A stretch of DNA of 64,000 bases from Anoplopoma fimbria (GCF_027596085.1 NC_072472.1:18105971-18169970), one strand, 5' to 3'; positions 14,659 through 28,429 are shown, counted from the stretch's first letter. Notes: generated from the sequence alone by a model not told the origin. Made by a program: numbers and translations.

Positions 14659-16616
14659 ATATACACATTGCTGAAGCATCACTTGGAGACTAGTTTTCAC
14701 ACTCGGACGCAAAAAAATTCCAAATTCACTTCTTGAAGAATTTGCACAAGTGACTGCGGATGGTTTTCCCAAATAAATAAGTCAAAGAGAAGAGGTGAGT
14801 GACATTTATTAATGCAGAATGCTGTGAACTGCCACCCTTTGGTGCTGCTGACATCTGTGTGACACAACCAGCCTGCTCAGTGACTCTGAAAGCCTACCAG
14901 AGCCACAGTGGTGGAAATGGCAAATCTCCACCTGAGGTAGTGTGGGATTACCTGTGCTCGAGTGCCGCCGAGGAACAGTAGCAGTCAGGCACAGGCCGAT
15001 TTTGTTGGGAGGCTTAAGGGTGTGCAGTAAGGGGAACAGCTACGTCTTGTTAAGGAAATCCCTTTTGTTTCAGTCTGTAAAAGTAATTTAGTTTTCTGTT
15101 TTTTGATCCGCCCGGCTAGATCGCGGATCAGCCCACACTTTTAATGGCGAGACAGAGGTTTCCAGAAGCTTCCGAGTTCAAAGCAGTACTCTTGTAAGTC
15201 AAATGACACCACATGTTCGAACAGACAACGATCCAAGGCCAGATGAACAAGGAAGATATCTAGACAAGACCAAAACTAAGATTTAGAGTCTTACAGAGCA
15301 TTCGAGAGACAGACCTGACAAGTAACACAGAGGAACAAAAGACCACCATAGCGCCAAAGAGTGCCGCAGTGAAATCCTCAACTGAACTAAGTAAACTACC
15401 AAAGTTGTATTTTGTTGAGTTAGCAGTCAAAAATCAATTATGTCATTTGGAATTAGAATGGCCAGCAAGTGTTGACAGATTGACAGATGTTGGCGCTTCT
15501 CCACATTTGTCCTGACATACCATGCGAGTAAACAATTACACAATAAAAGTGGGTTGAGTAGGATTTCATGTTGCAGAATGAACCATGTGTCTTAATAATA
15601 ACTGAATGTTGTCAGCATTTCCATCCAAAAATACACTTCACAGACCCAGACTAGACAGCCTTCTGACTCTGTGACACTTAACTCGCAGCAGCAAAGTATT
15701 AGTATGACAAGTGGGTTATATTATGCAAGAGTTGCGCATCACTGCGCATCTTTGTACCACCTTTGGTATTTTAAGCACATCTGATTAAACAGAAATGTCA
15801 GCAAAACATCCAACAAATCCTCCCTTCTAAGGCCAAGTTCTGACTAATGTGGATTTGGCGCTACATCAAGGGAGACCAGATACCTGTTTTAAAACACTTA
15901 GCAGAGTCTATATTAAAAGGCTACACTCACAAAAAAAAAGTACAAAAGATGAGACCAAAGTTATACTTATTTTTAAAAACCATCCACATGCTAACAAAAC
16001 AATGTTCTCCACATTTAAGCAAAATGAACTAGAAATAATTAGCATATAAGGCTCATACCTGCTCCTGCTAACTTTAACAAATGAAGCATAGTGTTAGTTT
16101 AGGCAGAGTACTGTGGTACCGTCTAATCCTATTCATGCAGGTGTACAGCACATACATTATAACATTAAACTTATCACTGTTCTCCTATGATTATGCTCAA
16201 ACCTGTTTGCTGCAGAGGCTCCCTCCACCACGCCAACCACCTCATTATGTGGTATTTCATGTAGTTGACTTCACTGAGATTTAATGTCCGTGCATGTGTA
16301 TATTAAGTGGGGTTTGCTGTCTCAGCACAATGCTCCTTGCTACTCAGATTAATGATCGGTATAAAATGTTGGCTGTGAATATTCATATTAACCAGCTTGC
16401 AATTAAACTACTTCATAGGAAAAAGAATAAAACCAGTACACAGATCAAAAGAGAAAAACTGCACAAATGCTTTTGTTGTTACGAAGGTTAAGCATAGATA
16501 GTCTACTGTTTGGTGCTAATCACCATTTAACAGTGTTTTTAATGAAAAACATATCATGCCACTAAACATTTGAGTAAAAAGCTTCATAAACAGCTTATGT
16601 TTTATATTGCTACATT

Positions 16617-16994
16617 AAAAGAAATAGTTCAACAATTTGGGACTCTCATGTCTCATGTATGTTATATACAAAGCTTTAGCCGGGAGACAGTTAGTTTAGC
16701 TTAGCGGTGCACAAGAAATAGTCCAGCACATAACCCCCCCATAAAACAACGACTTGTTATTTATACGCAAGTCGGTTTTTGTATGGACTAATGGTGAGAG
16801 ATTTTTGCTCAACCTTTTTGACAGAGCCATGGTAGCGGTTTCCCCTTTTCCAGTCTTTATGCTAAGCTAAGATACTTGTCTGCTGGTTTTTGCTTCATTT
16901 ATATCGTAAAGAGAGAGTGATAACCATCTTCTCATTTAACTCTCGCCATGAAAGGGAACAAGTTTATTTTCCCTGACATTGGGTTATTCCTTTA
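16617..16994. mobile_element. dispersed fish repeat with imperfect inverted ends
   Basis: It begins AAAAGAAATAGTTCAACAATTTGGGA; the right end, read on the minus strand, is AAAGGAATAACCCAATGTCAGGGA. Inside, on the minus strand, are TTAGCTTAGCATAAAGACTGG and TTATGTGCTGGACTATTTCTTG, phrases I recognise from a very common non-coding repeat in perch-like fish genomes. A related fragment is at 19528-19631. Confidence 0.65.
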
Positions 16995-17585
16995 ACAAAG
17001 AAAATAAAATGGACTCATTGAAAAAAAAAACAATCCCTTGGAGAGACAAATTCCAAACCTAGACACACACACACTCATTCATTTGTAAAGTAAATCATAG
17101 GCAACCAATAAATGCCAGACATTCTTTCTCAAGCTGTATAAACTACAATTAAGTGGAACAGTTGAACACTGTCATTCACTCAAGTATGTAAAGGAAGGAA
17201 TGTGAGTGTGCTTCTATGTCGGTGTGTGGCGAGGAAAAGGTATCTGCAACCACACTCTCTCCTACATTGGGCTGAAACATTTGATCTTCTTAAATTGCAT
17301 TTGTAAAGGTGATTTTAATCACATGGAAGTTATGAACATTTTTAATTACAATACTACGAGGCTCTTTTTTCTGGCACTCATAAAAACACAATGCAGAATG
17401 ACGCAGTCTGCAGAGAGGAGAGTCAAGGTCATGGACATGATAACACCTCCAAACTGCAGCACCCTGATGTTCAGGGGAAGATACGAACTGAGTGACAATG
17501 CACCAGGAATACGCTTTTAAGCCTAACACACGAGCAGCCTAAGAATTCAAATTAAAAGATGAAGGGAAAGATTTTGAAATAATTA

Positions 17586-17868
17586 ATGCAACTAACGGTT
17601 ATTTTCAATAGCAATCAATCAGTTTTTTACGATGAATCCCTTAATCGTTACGTCTAGAAAATAGTTAAAAAATGGCCATTAGAGTTTCCCACAGCCCAGA
17701 TGAATGTCTTTAGATAACTTGTATTACTTCCTCACATTTTGAAAAGCCTAAACAGTAATTGTTTAACGGTTTTCCCTAAACAATACAAAAAAAGATTCAG
17801 AAGAGTAATACATCATCAAAATTGTTGACAATTATCTATCTATCGATTGAATCATTGATTAATCGTTT
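17586..17868. repeat. dispersed repeat of the TGCAACTAACGGTTATTTTCA type
   Basis: It starts ATGCAACTAACGGTTATTTTC and contains TTTCCCACAGCCCAGATGA. It ends with ATTGAATCATTGATTAATCG, roughly complementary to the start, as in a common fish repeat with ...CGATTAATCG... ends. No coding capacity. Confidence 0.55.
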
Positions 17869-17989
17869 ACAATAAACTACTTTATAAAGCTCCTTCTTTG
17901 AGAATTGTGTGCAAATATTAATGTTCACTATATCATTTCATGAAGTTGGTCACCTAATTGTTTTCCTTCTGTTTGTTTTTTTACTGTGC

Positions 17990-18145
17990 AGTAATGTAAT
18001 CTTGTGAAAAGAAAATCTACTTTGGTTTGTTGGCTGTTAAATGCTGGCTGGGAAGGTAACAAGCACTGAATTCCCCCAGGGCAGATTCAAACCAGAACAT
18101 TGCTGGTACATGATAAACATCTGAGCCAACTAGGTCACCAGGACA
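17990..18145 (-). mobile_element. tRNA-derived SINE (head region)
   Basis: On the minus strand the sequence starts CCTGGTGACCTAGTTGGCTC (A-box-like), followed by GGTTTGAATCTGCCC (B-box-like) near 18080-18093. This spacing is that of a pol III tRNA-type promoter. The intervening sequence does not fold as a proper tRNA, and the head is followed by unrelated sequence, so it is a SINE and not a tRNA gene. Confidence 0.55.
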
Positions 18146-19527
18146 CTTTAACTGGAGAATAAATCCATCAGGCTGTCAATGACGCACACGCTGTGGTCTC
18201 GGTTTGTTTTTACAAAAACCAAAATCAAACTGCATTTTTCACTTTGTATTCATGCAGTGTGAAAGAATCCAATAATATTTTGTTGATGCGGTTCATTGAA
18301 ATGTTCTGATTTGCTCAAACATGCCATTAAACCAACTTGCTGGTGAAAAGCACACAACATGTTCCCAGTGGTATCACTAATTGTGTCAAAATGTTCAGCA
18401 TTCTCTACATGTTTTGCTTTTTATATAGTGTACATTGCTTTGATATAGCAACAGTTGAGCTGAGCATACCTCTTGTGTTTGTGATGAGAAACACCTCAGG
18501 AGCAGGAGAAGTGTCTGGAAAGGCCAGCAGCCCATCTGAGAGGCTTATCCTCACTCCATTAAATGTTCAGTGGAAAGTAAAGAGGCTGTATAGGCCATTG
18601 ATTATCGCTCGGGCAGAGCTTGAAAGTCAAACTTCCCATGAATAAAGACAGACTTAGAAGTGGCAAAGGTGTAGTTTGTTGTTATTAAAGAAAAATAAAA
18701 CTATGTTTGACTTAATACCGTTGCCTTTTTTTTTGCATTACTTTAAAGTTACATTATAGTCTACAGTATTTAATATAATCGGTTAAACAGACCGCATAAT
18801 GTGTGTTTGACCATCTGTACTTAATCATGTTTCCTTCATCTCCCTGGAGGCTTATAACTTATAAAACTGTCATTTTAAACGTTTTTTGCAACACTAACTG
18901 AGTTAATACATTAATATTGCATTAGCTTCATGCTGCGTCATTGCATGTCACAAGTGCATGTCTGCATGACCTACATTTATTTTTCGGTCTTAATTGCGCC
19001 CCTGGTCGTGGCAGCCCAGACTGTCACACTGTGAAGGGAGATAGACTTTGCCCTGAGCACAAAAAAAAAAAAAAACCGAGGCCCTCTCACAGGACTTCTT
19101 CTGGTTACCAAAGTCCCACTTCATGAATGTCTGCATGCGAACAGACAAATACGTGTACTGTATTAAACAATATCCCAATACTAAGATAGGCAGAAAAAAA
19201 TCAAAAACAGCTCGGATTTGCAACTAAGCCGCTCTTCTGACTCTAGATGCCTGTCTCTTTAATGAAGAGGCAGAATGATTGGCCACAACCCTGGATGTTT
19301 TTGGACTGCACTGACATTTAAAAGAATCATATGATTTGCATAATAGTTAAAGAGAATATAATTAAGAGGGTGCATTCAGCCACAGGAGACTCTAGGTTAG
19401 TGCTGTGTAGGTTCCTTCAAAATTTGATGGCAATGTTCATTGACCATTCGCTAAGACACGCCCCCGAAACGCAGACCGGCCAATCATTTATCTTTCTAGT
19501 TGAATTAAATCTAAAACCGACTTGCAT

Positions 19528-19631
19528 GGAATAGTTTGACTTTCTTGCCGAGAGTTAAATGAGAAGATTGATACCAATCACTATGAAGTGTAAAGCTATG
19601 AGCCTGTGGACAATTAGCATAGCTTAGCATA
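19528..19631 (+). repeat. fragment of the same GGAATAGTT-type repeat
   Basis: It reads GGAATAGTTTGACTTTCTTG, CCGAGAGTTAAATGAGAAGATTGATACC and ends ATTAGCATAGCTTAGCATA. It shares GAGAGTTAAATGAGAAGAT with the copy at 16617-16994. Confidence 0.65.
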
Positions 19632-20191
19632 TGTCCTCTGCCCAAAAATTATAGAAAGGAGTGAGTAAACTACATTTCTCCAAAAATGTCAACAATTCAT
19701 TTAAAATGCATCTTTGGTTCCTCTTTCTGATTAAAAAATGCAGTTATATGAATACCACAATCCAGCTATCTGAGCTGCCTGCCACCTTTTTAACTTGTGT
19801 GCGCGTCTTGGGAACATCTATGCACAAAGAATGTATGCAGGGTAAATATTATGTGATGTGGACAGTCTGACCGACATATTCTTTTGTTGTCTAACTGTGT
19901 TCCCTTACAATCAGGATTTGGGATCAAAAAACTAAGAAATGAAATGTGTCAACCAGAAATAGATCACAAAAAATCGCAGTATGAAGATTTATGTGTGGAA
20001 TTTTACACAAATAAACACACTAACCTGACATTGCTTACAAATAAAGAAGACTCAGATATGTTTTGTTGTTTCTCAAAATGGTTTTCCAATCCTGAGGCAG
20101 CAGTCCAACTGTTTTAAAAAACAGCAACGGGTGTCTGACACACAAGCGGCAGTCAAGCCAAGGAGACGAATGCAAATCTTATCAAAACACA

Positions 20192-20192
<1 letters not shown>

Positions 20193-20225
<33 letters not shown>
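20193..20225. repeat. (CTG)11 microsatellite
   Basis: 33 bp of perfect CTG within the robo1 intron (CAG on the robo1 sense strand). Confidence 0.93.
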
Positions 20226-20228
<3 letters not shown>

Positions 20229-23200
20229 CATTGCTACCTTTTTGGAAATACAGTCTTCATTTTAAACATTAGCTCTCCCTGCACATGCAGCACTCAGTAC
20301 CCACAAAGTATACCTCTTGATTAAACCCATTCCAAAGATTCATGTCTCAAATTGACGATTCGGATATCATTCACTAAGGATTAAGATCATCTTCAAGTAT
20401 GAACGCTGTCTATAAGAGGAAACATTATTCATATAAAGTATGTAGTATATATTTTCCAGACACTAGTCTATCATCACTACCTGCAGGGAGTGGCAATAAA
20501 GCTCGGCAGGGGGAGCAGCCGAGAAGTCAGAGTTCAGCGTGGAAGAGAAGCGGTTCTAGGAAATCCATAATATACTGACCTCTCTTTTCACAGCAAACCT
20601 GCTTGTGTCAATCACTTCGACTGGGCAAAAAAATAATTTTAACTGTGTCTGGACAAATTGCTTTTCACTTCGTCTTGCTATGAAGGAATGAAGTGCACAG
20701 ACTTCAATCCCTTTCTCTATGAAACGGTATAAAAGCTTAAACTCCTTTAAGCCTTTCCAGCAGATTTTTTTAAAAGGTGATTAAAACAGCTCATCTGGCA
20801 GTAATTTGAGAATTTATCTGTATGAACAGCTTTTCATTTGGCTCCATTCGTGGTGGTGCTGTTGATTATGCTGTTGGCTGGGGTTCGCTTGTTGACGTGA
20901 GGGATACGTTTAAAGCCCAGCTTTCCAGCTTGGTGTGTTATGTTTTGTGAAGTTTGAGGGTACATGAGGTGTTTCTGAGGTAAACTTATTGTGCTCTAAT
21001 AAATGTCTTTAAGAGTGCAAAACAGAGCTTGCAATCTGAAAATCTTGGCACAAATTGTAATAATCTGATGGTTGAAGAGAGGGTCCACTCAACTGTTAAA
21101 TGTAATTGCAATGATTTGTGAAAACAAGCTGAATTCAACAATTTGTTATACCTCTCACTGCCAAACCAACACAGCTTTAAAAATCTGGCTACAGTCCACA
21201 TTTGATACCAATCTATCAAGTCACAATAAAGCCGCTGTTTGAAGTGAGCAGAACTGTGCAGGTTATTTGGTTGATTGGAAGTAGTTCTTATTGCAGTGGA
21301 AAATCACAGGCAACAAAATGCCTTTGAGATTAATGGCTGTCTGGAATTTCCTTTTATCTCCGTGTCCATACATACATGCTCTGAACATGAGTTAATTACT
21401 GTATTTCATCACATAGCCACCAAAGACTGCAGATGTCTTTCCTCTTCCTAACACCTTGACACTATCCCTGTCCACACTTTTTTTCCTTCTTACTCCCTCA
21501 TTAACCTGAGACATCTAAAAATATAACATGATGTCATTGGCAATTGTGCCAGCCTGCAACCCCTAGTAATATGGACTTGCAATAGAACTACACCAGCTTA
21601 CAATGTAACCCATCATGCAATTGGGAGTAATAGAATGTAAGCGAACACAGCCTGGATTCAAGCCGCTTTATTTTTTGGAATAAAAAAAGTCGAGTCTAGA
21701 TTCAAGTTAAATTAGCAGATTGAAAATGTGTAGGATCTTGATGACTGTGGGGCTAAAATTAAAGATTAAATTGTTCTTGTGAACTTGTCTTTTTATCATC
21801 AAAAGTAGGATGGAAAAGTAATAACATTATAAGAGGTGAAATGCAATCACAAAAGCGTGGGATATAAAAAAAAAATGCAGTTATTACAATAAAATAAATA
21901 ATTTATCAAACAATCCAAACAAAAATCTCTACTTTACATGATTCTATTATATCTTCAGTTCATCATGCTGAATGAAGAAATTGGCTTTAGACACAAAGAA
22001 TGAACCCAGCTGATACAACGAATACAGGAATCTGTCTTGACCAATATTTCCCTTTAAAACTACATTCAGTGTGCAACATCATGCCATTCCTACATAATTC
22101 AAATATCTCCCACTGGCTCTCACACTAGCTAATGAGACTGTAAGTCAAAATGCTCAAGATGCTTTGAGAGACATTCCAACGTCAAACTCTGGTTAATGAA
22201 GGTAACATTAGGTAGGTCCTCACCCTGTAATAACAAGGTCAGTCCTGAGGGCATCGTGCTCATACTGGCTCGCTCTCTTTGCCATCACTGAGGTTCTTAC
22301 TGGGATCTAATGAGCCAAGTGAAGGACTGGGTTTGGTTTAGACGTGTTCTGATCAAGGCTGTCAGAATAAATTATAATATAAAAATGTCAAAGACGTGTC
22401 ATAATACCAAACCAGTTGAATGTGTGAAAAAAGGAATCTAGATAAATTATTTGAACGGTCAATTGAACTGAACGCACCAGTTGCTTGGCTAATCGATTCT
22501 GTAAGCCAAGTCGCCGAGAGCATATTGATTTTATTGATTATTAGCCGCCTGACTGGAGGGAAGATGTAACCTCGAAGAGCATCTCTGAGGTTACACTATA
22601 ACTATGACCTTTAAAGCTGTCCTTTCAAAATATTAATTCTCCCAGTTACTCTCAAACCACAAATACTTAAGGGAATACAGCATTACCCTCGAAGCATCCA
22701 CTGGACCACTTCAATCATTGCTAGCACGGATAGACAAGTTGCATGAGGCCACATATGTACAACAATTTGTTTTAGAGAAACTATTTGTGTTAGAAAGAAA
22801 AAATGTGCCAGCCTCTGTCCATCTCGATTATCAGATTAGGAAACAAGATTGATTCCTAAATGCACTTCAGGTGTGGGATGTCTTTACAATAAGCCTACAT
22901 ATAAAATCCCAAAACTTTAAAAAGCAGATTTAATCACAGAAGTAAGACGCTTACCTCAGAACAGATAACAGAGGTCAAAAGAGTACAAACGGCACGGAGA
23001 AAACCACAAACCCACAGGAATTTCTGAGTTAAGAAGCTAGTCCGTCCAGACGAGCATGGCTATTGGTTCACTATTAAGGACAGTTTATTGTGAGGAACTG
23101 AGAGTAGCGCATTTCGGCGAGAAGCAATAGATGCCAAAACAATTAATAAATAAACTAAAGCTTACAAATAATTTAGTGGAGCCATATCAGGTCCATATTA

Positions 23201-23340
23201 GGTTTATGTAATGTGTGGTGTTGGTCTGCAACCTTAATTTTGTTTTTCACAGAAGTATGATGTGATCTGTATGAAAGAGTATTAGGGAAAGGCATAAGGA
23301 AAGAAAATGAAAGGAGAAAAAATGAAGGTCCAACTTTAAG

Positions 23341-23669
23341 TATTAGAGCCAGGCATCGCATTTTTTTTAATAAAGGCAAATTGTTGAGAATAAAGTTGAA
23401 ATACCATTTCAAGAATAAAGTTGATATGGTGAGAATAAAGTCAAAACGCTGGGGATAAGTAAAAAAAATTAGGTCAAAATACCATTTTGAGAATAAAGGA
23501 AAAAAATGCATTAATGAACAGCAAACTTTTGATAGTGAATTAAACTACTACCGTAAGCACATAAACTGAAATTTCAACTTTATTCACGACATTTTGGCAC
23601 TATTCTCAAAATGAAAAATAAATAATAAATCTTCCTCATCTCATTTCCCCCCTTTGCCTGGCCCTAATA
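23341..23669. mobile_element. 329-bp MITE-like element with terminal inverted repeats
   Basis: The left end is TATTAGAGCCAGGCA (23341-23355) and the right end is its near-perfect complement TGCCTGGCCCTAATA (23655-23669). The interior carries several degenerate copies of GAGAATAAAG (about 23387, 23433, 23489) and inverted copies such as CTTTATTC near 23579. It has no coding capacity. The flanks share TTAAG/CTAAG-like sequence, but a target duplication is uncertain. Confidence 0.7.
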
Positions 23670-26291
23670 CTAAGTAGATTCGTGACACAGCGCACAAAAC
23701 CACATTTTATCAGCGTTAATAACACGTACTTAAATGACAAATTTATTTGGTTAGTACAAACTTTGTCTGCTTGATTTAATACATTAATGAGGTGGCAGTG
23801 ACCATGGGACTTCTTGTTTAATATTCTTCTTTTAGTTTATGCTCAGCTTCATGCTTTTATACATGTATGACTAAAGTAGAGTCGTTCTCTAAAAAATAGA
23901 AATCACGTGATTTCTATATTTTTTTTTTAGCTCATGCTTGTTGTTGCACCCTATAAAAACATTGTGCTTTAATAAGAGCTTGTCGATGAAAGCAATAGTA
24001 ATGGCAGAATGAACAAATGTACCGTGATTCTATTTTTACAGATATGAGTAGAAAAGGTTGAGGGCAGTAGTCTGGGTGTGGGAGGATCCTTCAGGCAAGG
24101 AACTCGCTACCTTTGTGGGGCAGGCAGATAGTTATCGACCCTCCTCAAAATGAAGAAATGTGAGTGTGTGTGTGGTGGAGTGTATACATATATGTGTGTG
24201 CCTGTGAGAAGGTGTGATGACCTCTGAACTCCAGGCCCACGGGCGCTTTTTAAGCTCTTAGTAGCTTCCCTTTCCCCAGGGTTGGCAACCACGCTCGGCC
24301 TCACAGCACCACATAAAGCCAGTGAGTAAACAAGGGAGGAAAATCGTGAATCACAGCTTTCAGTACACAATCCGAAAACACACAGTAAAAACAAGCTCAC
24401 GCTAACAACATTACATATGCATTCATGCATATTCAGTCAGAAGCAAACAATCGCAGCAACGTCTGCTGGGGTTTGAGAGAGACAAGAGAGATTTTTTTCT
24501 CTATCAGAACAGTTCATGGGGGACTAAGTTCTCATGAGCATTTGTCAGGTAATGATGACCTTAAAAACACCTGTTCCTTTGGCATGACTTCACCTTAGAC
24601 ATAATACATTTTTAGGGTTCACAAGTGTTCGGCCCATTGAGCTCTTTAAAAATAGAAACACAGAAACTGCTTTCAAAGTCAAGGCAAACACCTAAATCCA
24701 GGTTTGATGGATTCCAAGAATGGGTGAGAAAAAAAATGCAAATTGCTTGAAAACCTTAGAGCCAGGGTCATAATGCAGTAAAGTATGAAAAAATACATGC
24801 TAAACTAACAACCAGTGTACCTTTCTTTAAAAAAAAAACAGTAGTTTCTGCATATTCTCATCCAGTATGAGTGAAGCAGAGAAGGGCCACACCCTGAATA
24901 CATTTCTTTAAACTCTATTCCTAATTTTTATCCTTCACGTTGGCGTGTTCCAAGAAATAAACAACATTGACGAAGATGCTCTCCAACCAATTTGTTCTCC
25001 AGTGAAGCTTATGAGATGCATTATTTCCAAGGAAGAAAAGAAGGAATTTGAAAATTTCATCCAACAAACAAAAGGAATTCCTGTCGGCGTGCAAAGATGT
25101 CCCATCAGCCCCATCATCCATGGCAAAGAAGAAGTCCTCATTAGCAGCCCGGACTCAGCTCATCACTGTCACCACCCCAAAGACTACGGGGAGGCTTGTT
25201 AGCTGAAGCTGGCGACACAGCGGGCCGGCTTCCCCCAATCAAGCAATCATCGCTTAAAGTCCGGCGCTCTGTAACAAGTGCCGTGTGGTATTTTGGGGTC
25301 GCAACAACAGTCAACCTCTTGCAGCCGAGAGTGTCGGTCGCCAAAGCAGCATGAGTAGGTACATGTGAACTCTGACCTGTGTGCAACTAACTCCAGCAGG
25401 AGCCAGCCAGATGTCTCAATCAAACGGTTCCCTGTGGGCCTGCTGCACACACCAGTGATGGAATTAGGCCGTGTTCTGCTGGTCTCTGAGCCCCTCTTGT
25501 ACTTACTTCTTCACCGATAACACATGGACGATGGGGTCTGTAAAAGGTAAAATTAGCCTCAGAGGGGCCTTGGTCACTTATTGCTAAAGTAATTAGCCTA
25601 GTTATTAGCTTACCTGGTATGTTTTTTTTATGAAGATATTAATCCTTTTACTGCCAGCGGAACTGAGAGGGTTAACTGAGCTTTTAAATCCTGTCTTCTG
25701 TTTCGAAGCACAGTCGAGACAAGCATCATAACAAAGAATAACAGGATGAGCCATTCTTTTATTTTTTTTTCCCATGGTTCCTTTTTAGACAGTGTTTACA
25801 GACCATCAAACAAAGCAGGTAGAATTGCGAAGCAAGTAACAGCCTCACTCTGGGGATGCATAATTTACATCTGCGGGATGAAAGGGACAAAGCCATCTCG
25901 ACACGAGCATATGCTTTTAATGGCCATCATTTAGATTATTATGTATTATCCAATTACCGTCGGCAGATTTATTATGCAGGGATTAAACTCCACGCAGGAG
26001 TTCCAGGTTTCCCTTAGTTCTAAGTGCGGTGAAGTCACTTAACAGTACAGCTTTAAGAGCTCAATGTTTTTGATGACGACAGGTCACGGACAACTTTTTA
26101 CTACAGTCAAGATCCCATACAAGTGGATGAGTTACATTAAACAAAAGCAGGGTGGAAAAAAATATGTAATCATTCTGATTGCAATTAGTTACGCATGGAT
26201 CATTTTCAAGGACAGGCATGTAAACCTGGCAGCTATCCCAGATATAATGCATAAGACTCCCTGTAATCTATGGTGGGATAGGGATGTTAAA

Positions 26292-26311
26292 AACACACAC
26301 ACACACACACA
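26292..26311. repeat. (CA)n microsatellite
   Basis: About ten CA units. Confidence 0.9.
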
Positions 26312-28240
26312 TTCACAGGTTCAAACATGGCCCCATTTACGGTCACCTTATGCATTGAATAAATGCTTTTAGTAGCTGGGCTTTGTGTCAGGTGTACATT
26401 TCAGTGCAAATTAACATATTCACGTCATGTTGAAGGATCAGAGAACTTTCCCAAAATGTCTTGAACAGCACAAATCTCCTTGAGTGTTCTTGAAATGTTC
26501 AGGATTGCATGGTAAGCAAGTGTGTCAGTTTGGAAATTTAAAGACAACAAGCTGGAAAATTGGTGTCATACACATTTCCATGCTTTTGGCGTGGATTTGC
26601 AGGCCTTAGTATGTTTCCCTTTTTGAGTCAATTTAAGCAAACTGTTGGGAAATGGTTGTATTATATCCACATGTTGACACTGCAGCTTCTGCTTCTGGTC
26701 ACGCAAGCTAGGGGGGACATTTGGAGCATTATCTATGGTTTGGAAAATGTTCCATGAATAACACTCATAATATGTTGACTTTAAAGAATGGAATCACACC
26801 CAAGAAAGTTTAACCCACATGTATTCAGAAGAAGGCAAAACAATTTTCAGCTCTGAAAAGAGCCCAAACCATGGAAAACTCGGCCTCTGCACTGTCAAAA
26901 AAAGGAAGTCCAGCACTAAATGAAGTCATTACTCCGTTTTAACACTGAAAATATGTTGTTCTTTTGTCAGTCTGTGGCCACTGTTAATGTCAATGACAGC
27001 TGTCTTTGTCTTACAGAGTGAACAAGGCTGGCGCCAGTAAGGAATTAGAGGGACTCTTGAAATTTCTAAAAATATTTGTGATTTCTTATGTGCCTTGCTT
27101 GTAGTTCCAGGAAGAGATGCGCTCATTTATTTTTACGATTGCTTAGCGTGCCTTAGGCGGAGGAGGTGATGGTCTTTAAACGGATAAACCTGTGGGGTCT
27201 GCTGCTCGACTGCAAGTGTAGCAAGGTGGCTAATATCAACTGTGATCGTGGCTAAAGAAAAATGTGTTAGAGCCAATAAAGCCTTGTGGAAAGTAAGTAT
27301 GTTGTCAGCACTCCAACAAAAACTTTTCTTTGCTGATGTGGCTGCCAAACTCCACCTGCAATATTAGTGGCATAGCAATGTTACACTTGGCTTCAGTTTC
27401 CCAGAGTGAACCTTGACCATCCAACAAAAACATATCACAAAATGTATAATCCAAAGTTTTGTTTTTTTTAAGATAATGTTTGACAATGCCTGATTTCCCA
27501 ACATACATGTCATACTGGGTTGGAGTTGGCATACTCAAAATGAAGTAACTAAAAGAAAAGAACTACAAATATGAATAAAATACCAGAGTGCATGGGAATC
27601 TCTCTTTGTCAAAAAAACAACATGCTGTATTTAAATATTTCCCCCTGAATGATCTAGAAGTCAATCTAGCATGCATTACATAGTCAGAGCATGGAGCCTG
27701 TTTTCCATCCATTGAAAGAAACACACCCTCGCTGGTCTGACTGGTGCAAAAGGGACTCTCCAAGTTAAGTCTATCTGTCCCATGTTAACCTGCGGCACAT
27801 GTAATATATGCACTCAATGAGCACTGAGGATGATAACCTTCAATGTCCTACTTTGACTCCTCACATGCATTTTTTTTTATCATATACATAAAACAACCTG
27901 CCCTCACATAAACCTCTATTTGTTTGCTCTTTGGACACCTACTGTGGCAATTAATTTCCACCGGTGTGATAAGAGCTGCTTGTAAAAGGCTGTGTTTCTC
28001 TGGACTGCAGCAGAGCTCAATAGATAAATGGGTCATTTTCAGCAAGCAGGCAGCGTGCAGCATGGGTCAGGGGCCACAGACAGAGACTGCTGGCCCCAGA
28101 GGAAAGGTGACAGAAAGACCCGCAGGGTGCTATGAGGGATCAGACTTAGCAAATGCTAAATCACTCCATCTCACTTCACCTTCTGTCCCACCGACGCAAT
28201 TTAAAATCACTCATTGTGTTTCTATTTATACACATGCATG

Positions 28241-28264
28241 ATTATTATTATTATTATTATTATT
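28241..28264. repeat. (ATT)8 microsatellite
   Basis: 24 bp of ATT repeats, 56 bp from the donor of the alternative robo1 exon, on its intron side. Confidence 0.9.
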
Positions 28265-28319
28265 TCTAAACGTCCCATCCTGAAAACATTAGGGTGGCTA
28301 TCTTGGCAATAACTCGTAC

Positions 28320-28380
28320 CTGAACAAATCTGTAGAAATGCCAGTAGACAGTAAATCCCCGTCAGACAGGCAGGCATCAT
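28320..28380 (-). CDS. robo1: robo1 alternative first coding exon (DUTT1-type short leader)
   Basis: On the minus strand, two tandem ATGs (28380 and 28377) open a 20-codon hydrophobic leader, MMPACLTGIYCLLAFLQICS, then one base before a G|GTACGAG donor at 28319. An in-frame TGA lies immediately before the first ATG, so this is a true 5' end and not an internal exon. Splicing to 10444 regenerates Gly and gives [14 protein letters not shown]. As I recall it, human ROBO1 isoform b (DUTT1) reads [13 protein letters not shown], so the junction and phase match. The peptide has the layout of a secretory signal peptide. It lies downstream (in gene sense) of a CpG-rich block at 28430-28970, the likely promoter and 5'UTR. 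It is too short to find by ORF length alone; splice phase, junction motif and leader character support it. Confidence 0.85.
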
Positions 28381-28429
28381 TCAAGAGCAGCTGGGAAACG
28401 GTGTAAATCCAGTTAGAATGCGCTTTGTT

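Larger units (their letters stand above)
10445..28319 (-). other. robo1: robo1 intron upstream of Ig1 (shared by both isoforms)
   Basis: A 17.9-kb intron for the short isoform and part of a 22.1-kb intron for the long one. No exon or RNA gene was recognised. It contains dispersed repeats at 16617-16994, 17586-17868, 17990-18145 and 19528-19631, and a terminal-inverted-repeat element at 23341-23669. The stretch 12620-13210 has palindromic motifs such as ACCGTTACGATATTTGTTACA and may be another decayed element. The stretch 25540-25990 looks like possible conserved regulatory DNA. Confidence 0.7.

Noticed and set aside
18075..18142. tRNA gene on the minus strand
   Set aside because: tRNA-like promoter boxes only; no cloverleaf can be drawn.
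24945..25202. 85-codon plus-strand open frame in the robo1 intron
   Set aside because: No recognised domain or homolog and no splice or promoter support; probably chance.
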